The position numbers and the translations under genes were made by a program. Under the pieces are notes generated by a model. The model was not told the origin of the DNA, ran no database searches, and worked only from the letters and a program-made list of their open reading frames with translations. A stretch of 13,656 nt of DNA from Myxococcales bacterium (lineage in GTDB: Bacteria > Myxococcota_A > UBA9160 > JALSIO01), in assembly GCA_026989995.1 (NCBI GenBank), contig JALSIO010000596.1, positions 1 to 13,656 of the forward strand, read 5' to 3'. Every line of letters begins with the position of its first letter. The stretch's first letter is position 1. This document shows, piece by piece, positions 7,676-13,656 of the stretch.

Positions 7676-9304
7676 TCAGGCCGGATCCGGGGCCCGCTGC
7701 ACGAGGCGGTCGTGGAGCGCTCGCCGCGCCGCCTCGCGGATCGGTCGCTCGCGGTTCTCCGCCGCCCTGCCGAGCGCCTCGGTGGCGGCCTGGCCCGGAA
7801 TCTCCGCGAGGGCCTCCACCACGGCGAGCTTGATCGCGCGCAGGGATCCGCGGCGGAGGAGGCTTCGCCGGTCGAGGACGCGCTCGAGCTCCGGGATTCC
7901 CTCCGGCCTCCGCGCCCGGCCGAGCGCCGCCACGGCGTCGAGGGCCAGGGGCAGGTGGTGGTCCCGGACCGCGCGCCGCAGAACCCGCGCCAGGACCTCG
8001 AGGCCGCGCGGGCTTCCCGCTGCCGCGAGCACCGACGCGGCGGCCACCGCCGGCTCCGGGCGCGAGCCCTCCGCGGCCTGCTCGAGCGCGCCCCGCGCCG
8101 CCCCGTCCCCGAGCTCGAGGAGGGCCCGGGCGGCTTCGCTGCGCAGCGACGGCTCGTCGGCACCGAGCAGCTCCACGAGCGCCGGCACCGCGCGGGCGCA
8201 GCGCAGCGCCCCGGCGAGTCGGGCGGCCAGCTCGATCCGGTGGTGTCCCGGCCCCCGTAGCCGCGCGAGCACCGCGGGCTCGGCCGCGCGTCCGAGGGCA
8301 AGGAGGACCCCCTCGAGCTCCTCGCGCAGCCGCGGGCGGCTTTCCGCCTCGAGCCGGTCGAAGATCGCGCCCCCGGCCACCTCTCCGAGCTGCACCAGGA
8401 TGCGTCCCGCCGCGATGCCCTCCGGGCCGGGGGCGAGCGCCCGGTCGATCAGGTGCTCGAGCTGGCGTCCGCGGGCGAGCGCGCGGAGGGCGAGCTCGGC
8501 GAGCTCGGCACGGCGATCGGGTTCCCCGGCGGGGGTCCGGAGCCGTGCGTGCTCCGCAAAGAGGAGCAGCGCCGGGTGCGCGGCCTCCGGATCTCCCGCC
8601 TCTGCGAGCTCCCGGGCCCGGCGCACGATCTCCTCCACCCCGCGCGCATAGGCCTCCGGGGCCTCGAGGGAGCGGAAGCGCGCCAGGGCCGTGGGCAGGT
8701 CCTCCGGCGCTGCGTCCCGGTGCCCGGCGGGGCCGGCGGTGTGAATGCCGTCGGAGGGCTCTCCAGGGAAGCCTTCCCGCGGGGGCGGGTCGGGCTTCAG
8801 CTCCGCCTCCGCCCCGCGCGGTTCGGACAGGGTCTCGGCGACGAGGTCGGCGAGCGGGAGCCCACCTGCCGCGCCTGCGCCAGATCCTTCCGCGCCGGCG
8901 GGCACCTCGGCGCGGATCCCGGATCCGGGCCCGCCGGGCTCCCGCGGAAAGGGGCCATCCCCTTCGGCCAGGGCCCTTGCGAGGGCCCCGACTGCTCCGG
9001 GGCGGAGCGGCGTGGCGAAGTGGAGGGTGGTGACGCCGCGCGCTTCGAGCGCACGGGCGAGGTCGTCGAGGTCGCGGGTACCGAGCACCTCCTCGCTGCC
9101 GGGCAGCCGGAACCGCCCGTCGCGGATCTCCACGTCGAGTGGCCCCGCACCCGAGAGCTCGGTCACGAAGGCGCGGTCGACGCGGTCGCCGAGGTCCCGG
9201 AGTCCGGAGTCGGTCGCGGGCAGGGTGCGCAGGGCCTTGACCAGCCGCAGGAGCTCGAGCAGGAGCGTGGATACGTCACTCGGCGCTCGCGCGCGGATCG
9301 CCAT
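7676..9304 (-). CDS. HEAT-repeat (alpha-solenoid) protein, function unknown
   Basis: The 542-residue, probably cytosolic protein has three parts. Residues 1-118 form a helical/beta domain (LLRLVKALRTLP, GPLDVEIRDGRFRLPG, ALEARGVTTLHF) of a kind I recall before HEAT repeats in deltaproteobacterial proteins. Residues ~119-205 are a Gly/Pro/Ala/Glu-rich linker. Residues ~206-542 are an alpha-solenoid with repeat units such as ARLAGALRCARAVPALVELLG, AARALLELGDGAARGALEQA and ALGRARRPEGIPELERVL. No catalytic motif, signal peptide or membrane segment was seen, so a scaffold or protein-binding role is likely. The start at ATG 9304 was chosen because AGGAGG (9312-9317) lies 7 bases upstream. The frame is open upstream to 9667, but that stretch is divergent intergenic DNA. 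It is the first gene of the probable HEAT-ruvX-mltG operon. Confidence 0.85.
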   Translation of the reverse strand: MAIRARAPSDVSTLLLELLRLVKALRTLPATDSGLRDLGDRVDRAFVTELSGAGPLDVEIRDGRFRLPGSEEVLGTRDLDDLARALEARGVTTLHFATPLRPGAVGALARALAEGDGPFPREPGGPGSGIRAEVPAGAEGSGAGAAGGLPLADLVAETLSEPRGAEAELKPDPPPREGFPGEPSDGIHTAGPAGHRDAAPEDLPTALARFRSLEAPEAYARGVEEIVRRARELAEAGDPEAAHPALLLFAEHARLRTPAGEPDRRAELAELALRALARGRQLEHLIDRALAPGPEGIAAGRILVQLGEVAGGAIFDRLEAESRPRLREELEGVLLALGRAAEPAVLARLRGPGHHRIELAARLAGALRCARAVPALVELLGADEPSLRSEAARALLELGDGAARGALEQAAEGSRPEPAVAAASVLAAAGSPRGLEVLARVLRRAVRDHHLPLALDAVAALGRARRPEGIPELERVLDRRSLLRRGSLRAIKLAVVEALAEIPGQAATEALGRAAENRERPIREAARRALHDRLVQRAPDPA

Positions 9305-9311
9305 CCGGAAG

Positions 9312-9317
9312 CCTCCT
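9312..9317 (-). promoter_or_regulatory. Strong ribosome binding site fixing the HEAT-repeat gene start
   Basis: On the minus strand these bases read AGGAGG, the full Shine-Dalgarno core, 7 bases before ATG 9304. This decides the start against the 121-codon longer open frame. Confidence 0.8.
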
Positions 9318-9408
9318 GCGCCAGCGGGCTGCCCTCGCTCCCCCGACAGCCTCCCATCGACCGGAGCCACGCGGGGCTTGAACGGGAGCCTGCGGTCGGG
9401 TTGCGTCG

Positions 9409-9438
9409 TTGACGGCCTCTCCCTCTCGGGGCTACCCT
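9409..9438 (+). promoter_or_regulatory. Sigma70-like promoter for the pgpA-cinA-thpR transcript
   Basis: TTGACG (9409-9414) matches the -35 consensus at five of six bases. After 18 bases comes TACCCT (9433-9438), which keeps the most conserved T, A and final T of the -10 box in a GC-rich style. Transcription would start near 9445, upstream of every plausible pgpA start, and there is no other plus-strand gene it could serve. Confidence 0.45.
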
Positions 9439-9647
9439 CGCTTGCGGCAACCGGTGAACCCCCCATCGCCGTGCCGCTCACCCCGCTCCTCTCGCAGTCC
9501 CGGGCGAGGAGCATCGTGATCCAGCGTGCTCCGGGCCACCTCGTACCTCCGGGCCCGAGTTCGGGCAGGCGGGTCGGGTCAGTCACCACGAAGGAATCCA
9601 CCGGCCAGTCCGGAACCCCGGTCTCGTCCCGTGCTCCGTGGGAGCGG

Positions 9648-10145
9648 GTGGCGCTCGCAGTGGCCACCGCCGGCGGGGCGGGGCTGGCTCCCGTGGCGCC
9701 GGGGACCGCGGGCTCCCTGGTGGGGATTCCGGTCTTCCTGCTGCTGGCGCGGCCCGGCCCGGCCCTTCTCCTGCTGAGCCTCCTGGCCCTGTTCGCCGCC
9801 GGCGTCTGGGCTTCGGAGGTGGCCGAGCGCGTGTGGGGCCGGGCCGATGACGGGCGGATCGTCGTCGACGAGGTGCTCGGTCAGGGAATCGCCCTCCTGC
9901 CGCTGGCCTGGCCCGGCCTCGATCTCGGGGCTGGAGCCCGGGCCGGCGTGATCGTGACCGCATTCGTCACGTTCCGGGTGTTGGATATCGCCAAGCCGAG
10001 CTTCGTGGGTCGGCTGGAGACGCGTTTTTCGGGAGGGCTCGGGGTGATGCTCGACGACGTGGCGGCCGGCCTTCTCTCCCTGCCGGTCTCGGCGGCAGCC
10101 CTGGCGGTGGCCGATGCAGCCGCGCGTGCGGGGGTCGCGGGATGA
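9648..10145 (+). CDS. pgpA: Phosphatidylglycerophosphatase A
   Basis: This integral membrane phosphatase removes the terminal phosphate of phosphatidylglycerophosphate to give phosphatidylglycerol. Family signatures are GLAPVAPGTAGSLVGIP near the N-terminus, IVVDEVLGQ in the middle, then FRVLDIAKPSF and GGLGVMLDDVAAGLLS. Hydrophobic segments lie between them, as in E. coli PgpA. From GTG 9648 the protein is 165 residues, the usual size. The start is uncertain: GTG 9516 has a GAGGAG 4 bases upstream and would add 44 residues. I prefer 9648 because the added stretch is poor in G/C third positions and does not resemble the family, but GGGAG lies only 3 bases before 9648. The stop overlaps the cinA start in an ATGA, indicating coupling. 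Confidence 0.88.
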   Translation: MALAVATAGGAGLAPVAPGTAGSLVGIPVFLLLARPGPALLLLSLLALFAAGVWASEVAERVWGRADDGRIVVDEVLGQGIALLPLAWPGLDLGAGARAGVIVTAFVTFRVLDIAKPSFVGRLETRFSGGLGVMLDDVAAGLLSLPVSAAALAVADAAARAGVAG

Positions 10146-11542
10146 AGGCGGAGATCATCACCATCGGGGATGAGATCCTCCGCGGCGAGATCGTGGACTC
10201 CAACAAGGCGCGCATCGCCGAGCGGCTTCTCCTGCTCGATGTGGAGACGCACTTCCAGGTCTCCGTCCGCGACCACCCGGAGGACATGCGCCACGCCTTC
10301 CGGACGGCCGCCGACCGCGCCGATGTGGTGGTCGTCTCCGGCGGCCTCGGGCCGACCCGGGACGACCGCACCGCCGAGGTGATCGCCGCGACCTTCGGCC
10401 GGAAGCTCATCGTGCACGGGCCCTCGGTGGCGGCGATCCGCCGCTTTTTCGAGCGCGCCGGGCGGCCCATGGCCGACACCAATCTGAAGCAGGCGATGAT
10501 CCCGGAGGGAGCGGAGGTGCTCCCGAACCCCGTCGGAACCGCGCCGGGCTTCACCCTGCGGGCGGGGCGGGCGCGATTCTTCTGCCTTCCCGGGGTTCCT
10601 CGGGAGCTCGACCGGATGCTCGAGGAGCAGGTGCTTCCCCGGATCGAGGCGGATCGGGCCGCGGCGGCCGGGCAGGGGAGCGGTCGGGTGGTCCGGGCAC
10701 GCCTGCTGCGCACCTTCGGAATCGGCGAGTCGGATCTCGAGGCCCTCGTCTCCGACATCGCGCGGCGGCCGCCGGCCGGCGGCGTCGAGGTCGAGCTTGG
10801 CTTCCGCACCTCCTTTCCCGACAACCTGCTCCGGCCCGTGGTGCGGGCGCCTTCGGCCGGTGAGGCCGAGGCCGCGCTCGAGCGTCTGTGCCGGGAGCTC
10901 CGGACGCGGCTCGGTGCCCTCGTCTACGGCGAAGGCGAACAGACGCTCGAGGCCGTGGTGGTTCGCGAGCTGGCCCGGGCCGCACCTCCCACCCGGCCGG
11001 GCCGGCCGCCGGCGTGGCTCGCCGTCGCGGAATCCTGCACCGGGGGCCTGCTCGCCGAGCGGATCACCTCGGTTCCGGGGGCGTCGGCGGTGTTCCGGGG
11101 GGGCGTGGTGGCGTACTCGAACGAGGCCAAGCGCGACCTGCTCGGGGTGCCCGCCGATCTGCTGGAACGGCACGGCGCGGTCTCCGACCCGGTGGTGCGG
11201 GCCATGGCCGCCGGTGCCCTGGGGCGCTTCGCTGCAGACCTCGCCGTGGCCATCACAGGGATCTCGGGGCCAACCGGCGGGACGCCGGAGAAGCCGGTCG
11301 GCCTGGTTCACATCGCCCTGGCCCGCAGCGGGCCCACGGGGACCTCGGTGGACACGGCTTCCTTCGTATTCCCTTTCGATCGCGCCCGGCACCGGCGGCT
11401 CACGGTGCAGGTCGCGCTGGACTGGATCCGGCGTGCGCTCCTCGGCGTGGACCTCGCGCTTCCCCGATGGGCGCCCCACGCGCGGGGAGGGACCGCGCAG
11501 CCCCGGGCACCGGCGGCGGGATCCACCGGAGGGGCCGCGTGA
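10142..11542 (+). CDS. cinA: CinA: MoCF-like domain plus NMN deamidase (PncC) domain
   Basis: The 466-residue, two-domain protein has an N-terminal molybdopterin-binding-like/COG1058 domain (MKAEIITIGDEILRGEIVDSN, then VVVVSGGLGPTRDDRT at 62-77 and FCLPGVPREL at 147-156). This domain has ADP-ribose pyrophosphatase activity in studied members. The C-terminal PncC domain deamidates nicotinamide mononucleotide: AESCTGGLLAERIT (296-309) with S298 as candidate catalytic serine, VVAYSNEAKRDLLGV (322-336) with K330, and ITGISGPTGGTPEKPVG (371-387). Together they recycle pyridine nucleotides. A Pro/Arg-rich linker (~279-291) and a 25-residue Ala/Gly/Pro tail are low complexity. A run of seven G (11097-11103) lies in the PncC domain but the frame is intact. 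ATG 10142 overlaps the pgpA stop, and thpR starts within the cinA stop. Linkage to recA is common and underlies the competence/damage-inducible name. Confidence 0.95.
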   Translation: MKAEIITIGDEILRGEIVDSNKARIAERLLLLDVETHFQVSVRDHPEDMRHAFRTAADRADVVVVSGGLGPTRDDRTAEVIAATFGRKLIVHGPSVAAIRRFFERAGRPMADTNLKQAMIPEGAEVLPNPVGTAPGFTLRAGRARFFCLPGVPRELDRMLEEQVLPRIEADRAAAAGQGSGRVVRARLLRTFGIGESDLEALVSDIARRPPAGGVEVELGFRTSFPDNLLRPVVRAPSAGEAEAALERLCRELRTRLGALVYGEGEQTLEAVVVRELARAAPPTRPGRPPAWLAVAESCTGGLLAERITSVPGASAVFRGGVVAYSNEAKRDLLGVPADLLERHGAVSDPVVRAMAAGALGRFAADLAVAITGISGPTGGTPEKPVGLVHIALARSGPTGTSVDTASFVFPFDRARHRRLTVQVALDWIRRALLGVDLALPRWAPHARGGTAQPRAPAAGSTGGAA

Positions 11543-12372
11543 GCGGCCGGGGCCACAGGCGGCGGCCGGGCGCGGGCAGCGGGAAGGAGGCGGGCACGGC
11601 GCGGGTGCGTAGCTTCGTCGCCATCGAACTTCCGGAGGAGGTGCGGCGTGCGCTCGGCGGCGTGCAGGAGGAGATCCGCGCGCGCCTCGTGCGGGGCGGC
11701 ACGGGGGCCGAGCGGGCCCGGTCCGCTCCGGCGACGGGTGGGAGGTCGGCTCGATCCGGTCGCGCGGAGAAGGGGCCGCGCTTCGTGAAGGAGGCCTCAC
11801 TGCACGTGACCCTTCGCTTTCTCGGCAGCATCGACCGCTCCCTCGTGCCCTGCCTGGTGGAGGCCCTTCGGCGCGAGCTCGCCGGTGTGCCGCCCCTTCG
11901 GCTCGTCGTCGGCGGGTTGCGCGTCTTTCCGTCGGCGGCACGGCCCCGGGTCCTTTCGGTGGACCTGAAACCGCTGGAGCCGCTCGGGGAGCTCGCGGGG
12001 GACGTGGAACGCGCGGTGCAGTCGGTGGGACTCCCCGCGGAGGACCGTCCCTTTCGGGCCCATCTCACCCTGGCACGGCTGCCGGACGGGCTGCCGGCGG
12101 CGCTGCGTCCCCGACCGGGCGCGGAGGACGACGCGGCGCTCCCCGAGATCCCGGTTCCGGAGGTGGAGCTTCCGGTGGAGGAGGTGGTGCTTTTCGAGAG
12201 CCGGCTCGGTCCCGGAGGCGCGGTGTACCAGCCCCTCGCCCGGGTCCCGCTCGCGGGCGCGCGGGCCGGGGCCGCAGCCGCCGGGGAGCCCGGCCGGGAG
12301 GGCATCGGCATCTCCGGTCCGGAGGAGGGTGGAGGCCGGGCGTCCGGGCCGATCGAGGCGACGGGCGGGTAG
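11539..12372 (+). CDS. thpR: RNA 2',3'-cyclic phosphodiesterase ThpR (LigT family) with insert and tails
   Basis: This member of the 2H phosphoesterase superfamily opens 2',3'-cyclic phosphates on RNA ends; E. coli homologues also join tRNA halves 2'-5'. Both catalytic motifs are present: HVTLRFLG with H89 and HLTLAR with H175. The family N-terminus is [12 protein letters not shown] (24-35). The 277-residue product is about 90 longer than usual. The excess comes from a basic lead of ~22 residues, a low-complexity Gly/Arg/Ser/Ala insert at ~52-80 just before the first motif, and a Gly/Ala/Glu tail from ~245. GTG 11539 was chosen because it overlaps the cinA stop (GTGA) and has GGAGG 6 bases upstream (11528-11532). 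GTG 11605 would start at the conserved part but has AAGGAGG 14 bases away. Translation is probably coupled to cinA. Confidence 0.9.
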   Translation: MSGRGHRRRPGAGSGKEAGTARVRSFVAIELPEEVRRALGGVQEEIRARLVRGGTGAERARSAPATGGRSARSGRAEKGPRFVKEASLHVTLRFLGSIDRSLVPCLVEALRRELAGVPPLRLVVGGLRVFPSAARPRVLSVDLKPLEPLGELAGDVERAVQSVGLPAEDRPFRAHLTLARLPDGLPAALRPRPGAEDDAALPEIPVPEVELPVEEVVLFESRLGPGGAVYQPLARVPLAGARAGAAAAGEPGREGIGISGPEEGGGRASGPIEATGG

Positions 12373-12420
12373 CGGAGACACCGGGAGCAGGAGGAAGGGA
12401 GAGAAGCAGGAGGGCGAACA

Positions 12421-12468
12421 CTTCCGGCGGCAGCGCGAGGACCGGAAGGGCCGGAAGAGCCGGCAGGA
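12421..12468 (+). repeat. Three 9-bp tandem units with an upstream inverted copy, alternative hairpins
   Basis: Units ccggaaggg (12442-12450), ccggaagag (12451-12459) and ccggcagga (12460-12468) form an imperfect tandem array. Upstream, cttccgg (12421-12427) is the exact reverse complement of the first seven bases of units 1 and 2. It could pair with either, giving two mutually exclusive 7-bp hairpins with loops of 14 or 23 bases. This may be a weak terminator for thpR or a recA leader element. Confidence 0.4.
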
Positions 12469-12521
12469 CGCCAAGAACCGGGAGCCCACGGCCGGATGCG
12501 GCCGACGGGATCCGGTTCGCG

Positions 12522-12531
12522 GATTCGAATC
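12522..12531. promoter_or_regulatory. 10-bp palindrome upstream of recA, possible operator
   Basis: gattcgaatc is a perfect 10-base palindrome and one of the most AT-rich spots in the region. Its near edge is 35 bases before the recA ATG, where a repressor site would be expected for an SOS gene. It does not match a LexA consensus I know, so the role is a guess. Confidence 0.25.
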
Positions 12532-12566
12532 GTGGGTCGCATCGACCACCAGGAGGGAAACAATCC

Positions 12567-13656
12567 ATGGCAGCCACCACCCGCAACACGGGACGCAGCA
12601 CCACGAGGGGACGCACACCGGCCGAAGATCCGAAGCGGAAGGCCATCGAGCTCGCGGTGTCCACCATCGAGAAGCAGTTCGGCAAGGGGGCCATCCTGGC
12701 CATGACGCCGGATGCCATCGACCGCGAGGTCGAGTGCATTCCCAGCGGTTCCCCGAGCCTCGACCTCGCCCTCGGAATCGGCGGATACCCCCGCGGCCGG
12801 GTGGTCGAGATCTACGGCCCCGAGTCGAGCGGCAAGACGACGCTCACCCTGCACGCGGTGGCCGAGTGCCAGAAGCAGGGAGGGGTCTGTGCCTTCATCG
12901 ACGCCGAGCACGCACTCGATGTGGCCTACGCGCGGCGCCTCGGCGTGAAGGTGGAGGAGCTGCTCGTCTCGCAGCCGGACACCGGCGAGCAGGCCCTGGA
13001 GATCGCCGACGTGCTGCTCCGCTCGGGAGCCATCGACCTCGTGGTCGTGGACTCGGTTGCGGCGCTGGTACCGCGGGCCGAGATCGAGGGCGACATGGGG
13101 GATGCCCACGTGGGTCTGCAGGCACGCCTCATGAGCCAGGCGCTCCGGAAGCTCACGGGGACGGTATCGAAGTCCAACGCCACGGTGATCTTCATCAACC
13201 AGATCCGGATGAAGATCGGGGTCATGTTCGGGAATCCGGAGACCACCACCGGGGGCAATGCACTGAAGTTCTACTCGTCGGTCCGTCTCGACGTGCGGCG
13301 CATCGGCGCCCTCAAGGAGGCCGACGAAGTGGTGGGCAATCGGGTCCGGGTGAAGGTGGTGAAGAACAAGGTGGCTCCGCCCTTCCGCCAGGCTGAGTTC
13401 GACATCCTCTACAACGAAGGCATCTCCCTCGAGGGGGACCTGCTCGATCTCGCGGTCGAGTGCGGCATCGTGGAGAAGAGCGGGGCCTGGTACTCCTACC
13501 AGGGCGAGCGCGTGGGCCAGGGGCGCGAGAATGCGCGGCGCTTCCTGAAGGAGAACCCGGAGATCCGGGAGCGCATCGCCGAGGGGGTGTACGCCGCCAA
13601 GGGGCTCAAGCGCCCGATCCCGGCGGCCGGCACCACGGAGGCGGCAGAGGAGGTCG
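12567..13656 (+). CDS. recA: Recombinase RecA, 3' end off the window
   Basis: RecA is the ATP-dependent strand-exchange protein that forms filaments on single-stranded DNA, drives homologous recombination and triggers LexA self-cleavage. Visible features in order are a basic N-terminal extension ([20 protein letters not shown], about 18 residues longer than in E. coli), the polymerisation helix ([12 protein letters not shown]), Walker [10 protein letters not shown] (84-92), the catalytic glutamate in IDAEHALD (E115) and Walker [11 protein letters not shown]. Then come the L2 loop region [21 protein letters not shown] with [16 protein letters not shown], and the C-terminal [18 protein letters not shown]. 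All key residues look intact. The frame is open for 363 codons to the edge, so only the acidic tail should be missing. ATG 12567 has AGGAGGG (12551-12557) 9 bases upstream. It follows thpR on the same strand. Confidence 0.97.
   Translation, partial: MAATTRNTGRSTTRGRTPAEDPKRKAIELAVSTIEKQFGKGAILAMTPDAIDREVECIPSGSPSLDLALGIGGYPRGRVVEIYGPESSGKTTLTLHAVAECQKQGGVCAFIDAEHALDVAYARRLGVKVEELLVSQPDTGEQALEIADVLLRSGAIDLVVVDSVAALVPRAEIEGDMGDAHVGLQARLMSQALRKLTGTVSKSNATVIFINQIRMKIGVMFGNPETTTGGNALKFYSSVRLDVRRIGALKEADEVVGNRVRVKVVKNKVAPPFRQAEFDILYNEGISLEGDLLDLAVECGIVEKSGAWYSYQGERVGQGRENARRFLKENPEIRERIAEGVYAAKGLKRPIPAAGTTEAAEEV

Larger units (their letters stand above)
9305..9647. other. Divergent intergenic region between the HEAT-repeat gene and pgpA
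   Basis: About 340 bases separate the two divergent start codons if pgpA starts at 9648. The region carries the strong leftward ribosome binding site (9312-9317) and a rightward promoter-like pair (9409-9438). Third-position G/C bias falls in the stretch 9516-9647, which argues that it is mostly leader. I found no convincing leftward promoter and no RNA gene in it. Confidence 0.5.
12373..12566. other. Structured spacer between thpR and recA
   Basis: The 194-base gap begins with a purine-rich stretch (about 12383-12418), followed by a hairpin/tandem-repeat block (12421-12468). A 10-base palindrome (12522-12531) and the recA ribosome binding site AGGAGGG (12551-12557) follow. I recognise no TTGAC-type -35 and no LexA box of the E. 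coli, GAAC-N4-GTTC or GTTC-N7-GTTC types. recA may be read through from thpR, or use a promoter I cannot recognise. Confidence 0.4.

Noticed and set aside
8745..9647. Upstream extension of pgpA
   Set aside because: It would overlap the HEAT-repeat gene antisense and make PgpA more than twice its usual length.
9305..9667. Upstream extension of the HEAT-repeat gene by 121 codons
   Set aside because: AGGAGG sits 7 bases before ATG 9304, and the extra residues have no family resemblance and overlap the divergent promoter region and the pgpA start.
9881..11941. 686-codon minus-strand frame across pgpA, cinA and thpR
   Set aside because: It spans three well-recognised plus-strand genes and their coupled junctions, and shows no domain of its own.
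12511..12531. LexA box of the GTTC/GAAC type before recA
   Set aside because: A GTTC is followed by GATTCGAATC, but the spacing and half-sites fit neither GAAC-N4-GTTC nor GTTC-N7-GTTC.
11400..13109. 569-codon minus-strand frame across cinA, thpR and recA
   Set aside because: Shadow of recA and thpR; serine/arginine/proline-rich without motifs.
1..13656. CRISPR arrays, tRNA or rRNA genes, insertion sequences or phage genes
   Set aside because: No regularly spaced repeats, no tRNA-like cloverleaf or rRNA sequence noticed, and no transposase, integrase or structural phage proteins in any frame.

Overview
The window is very GC-rich bacterial DNA with strong G/C preference at third codon positions. 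It holds nine genes, with long meaningless open frames in every other frame. The gene content is a Gram-negative, deltaproteobacterium-like chromosome: mltG, ruvX, pgpA, cinA, thpR, recA, and a secreted propeller protein with a C-terminal module I associate from memory with Binatota/Myxococcota-type genomes. No sequence search was possible, so the phylum is only a suggestion. No RNA genes, insertion sequences, phage genes or CRISPR arrays were seen.

Layout. (1) 1-407, minus: the start of a flavoprotein related to Baeyer-Villiger/flavin monooxygenases. Its N-terminal FAD motif runs straight into what looks like the family's C-terminal region, so it seems internally deleted; it is cut by the window edge. 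(2) 600-3854, plus: a large exported protein joining an NHL/SMP-30-like propeller, a PQQ-type (quinoprotein-like) propeller and a small C-terminal module. (3) 3903-6041, minus and convergent with (2): a membrane hybrid histidine kinase with PAS, HisKA, HATPase and receiver domains. A hairpin lies in the 48-base gap between (2) and (3). (4) 6191-9304, minus: a likely operon HEAT-repeat protein - ruvX - mltG, read in that order. (5) 9409-13656, plus and divergent from (4): a promoter-like sequence, then pgpA - cinA - thpR joined by 4-base stop/start overlaps, and after a structured 194-base gap recA, which leaves the window just before its C-terminal tail.

How the genes fit together. The right half is housekeeping: phospholipid head-group maturation (PgpA), pyridine-nucleotide salvage (CinA), RNA 2',3'-cyclic phosphodiesterase/ligase-type activity (ThpR), recombination and SOS (RecA), RuvX nuclease (16S rRNA maturation or Holliday junction processing) and glycan-strand termination (MltG). 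The pairing of cinA with recA and of ruvX with mltG is familiar from many bacteria. The left half is accessory: a redox-type exported protein, a flavoprotein remnant and an orphan sensor kinase, with no proven functional link.

I see no convincing undescribed multi-gene system. The points most worth checking are the internally deleted monooxygenase, the three-part propeller fusion, the HEAT protein heading the ruvX-mltG operon, the low-complexity insert in ThpR, and the repeat/hairpin leader in front of recA, which has no LexA box that I recognise.
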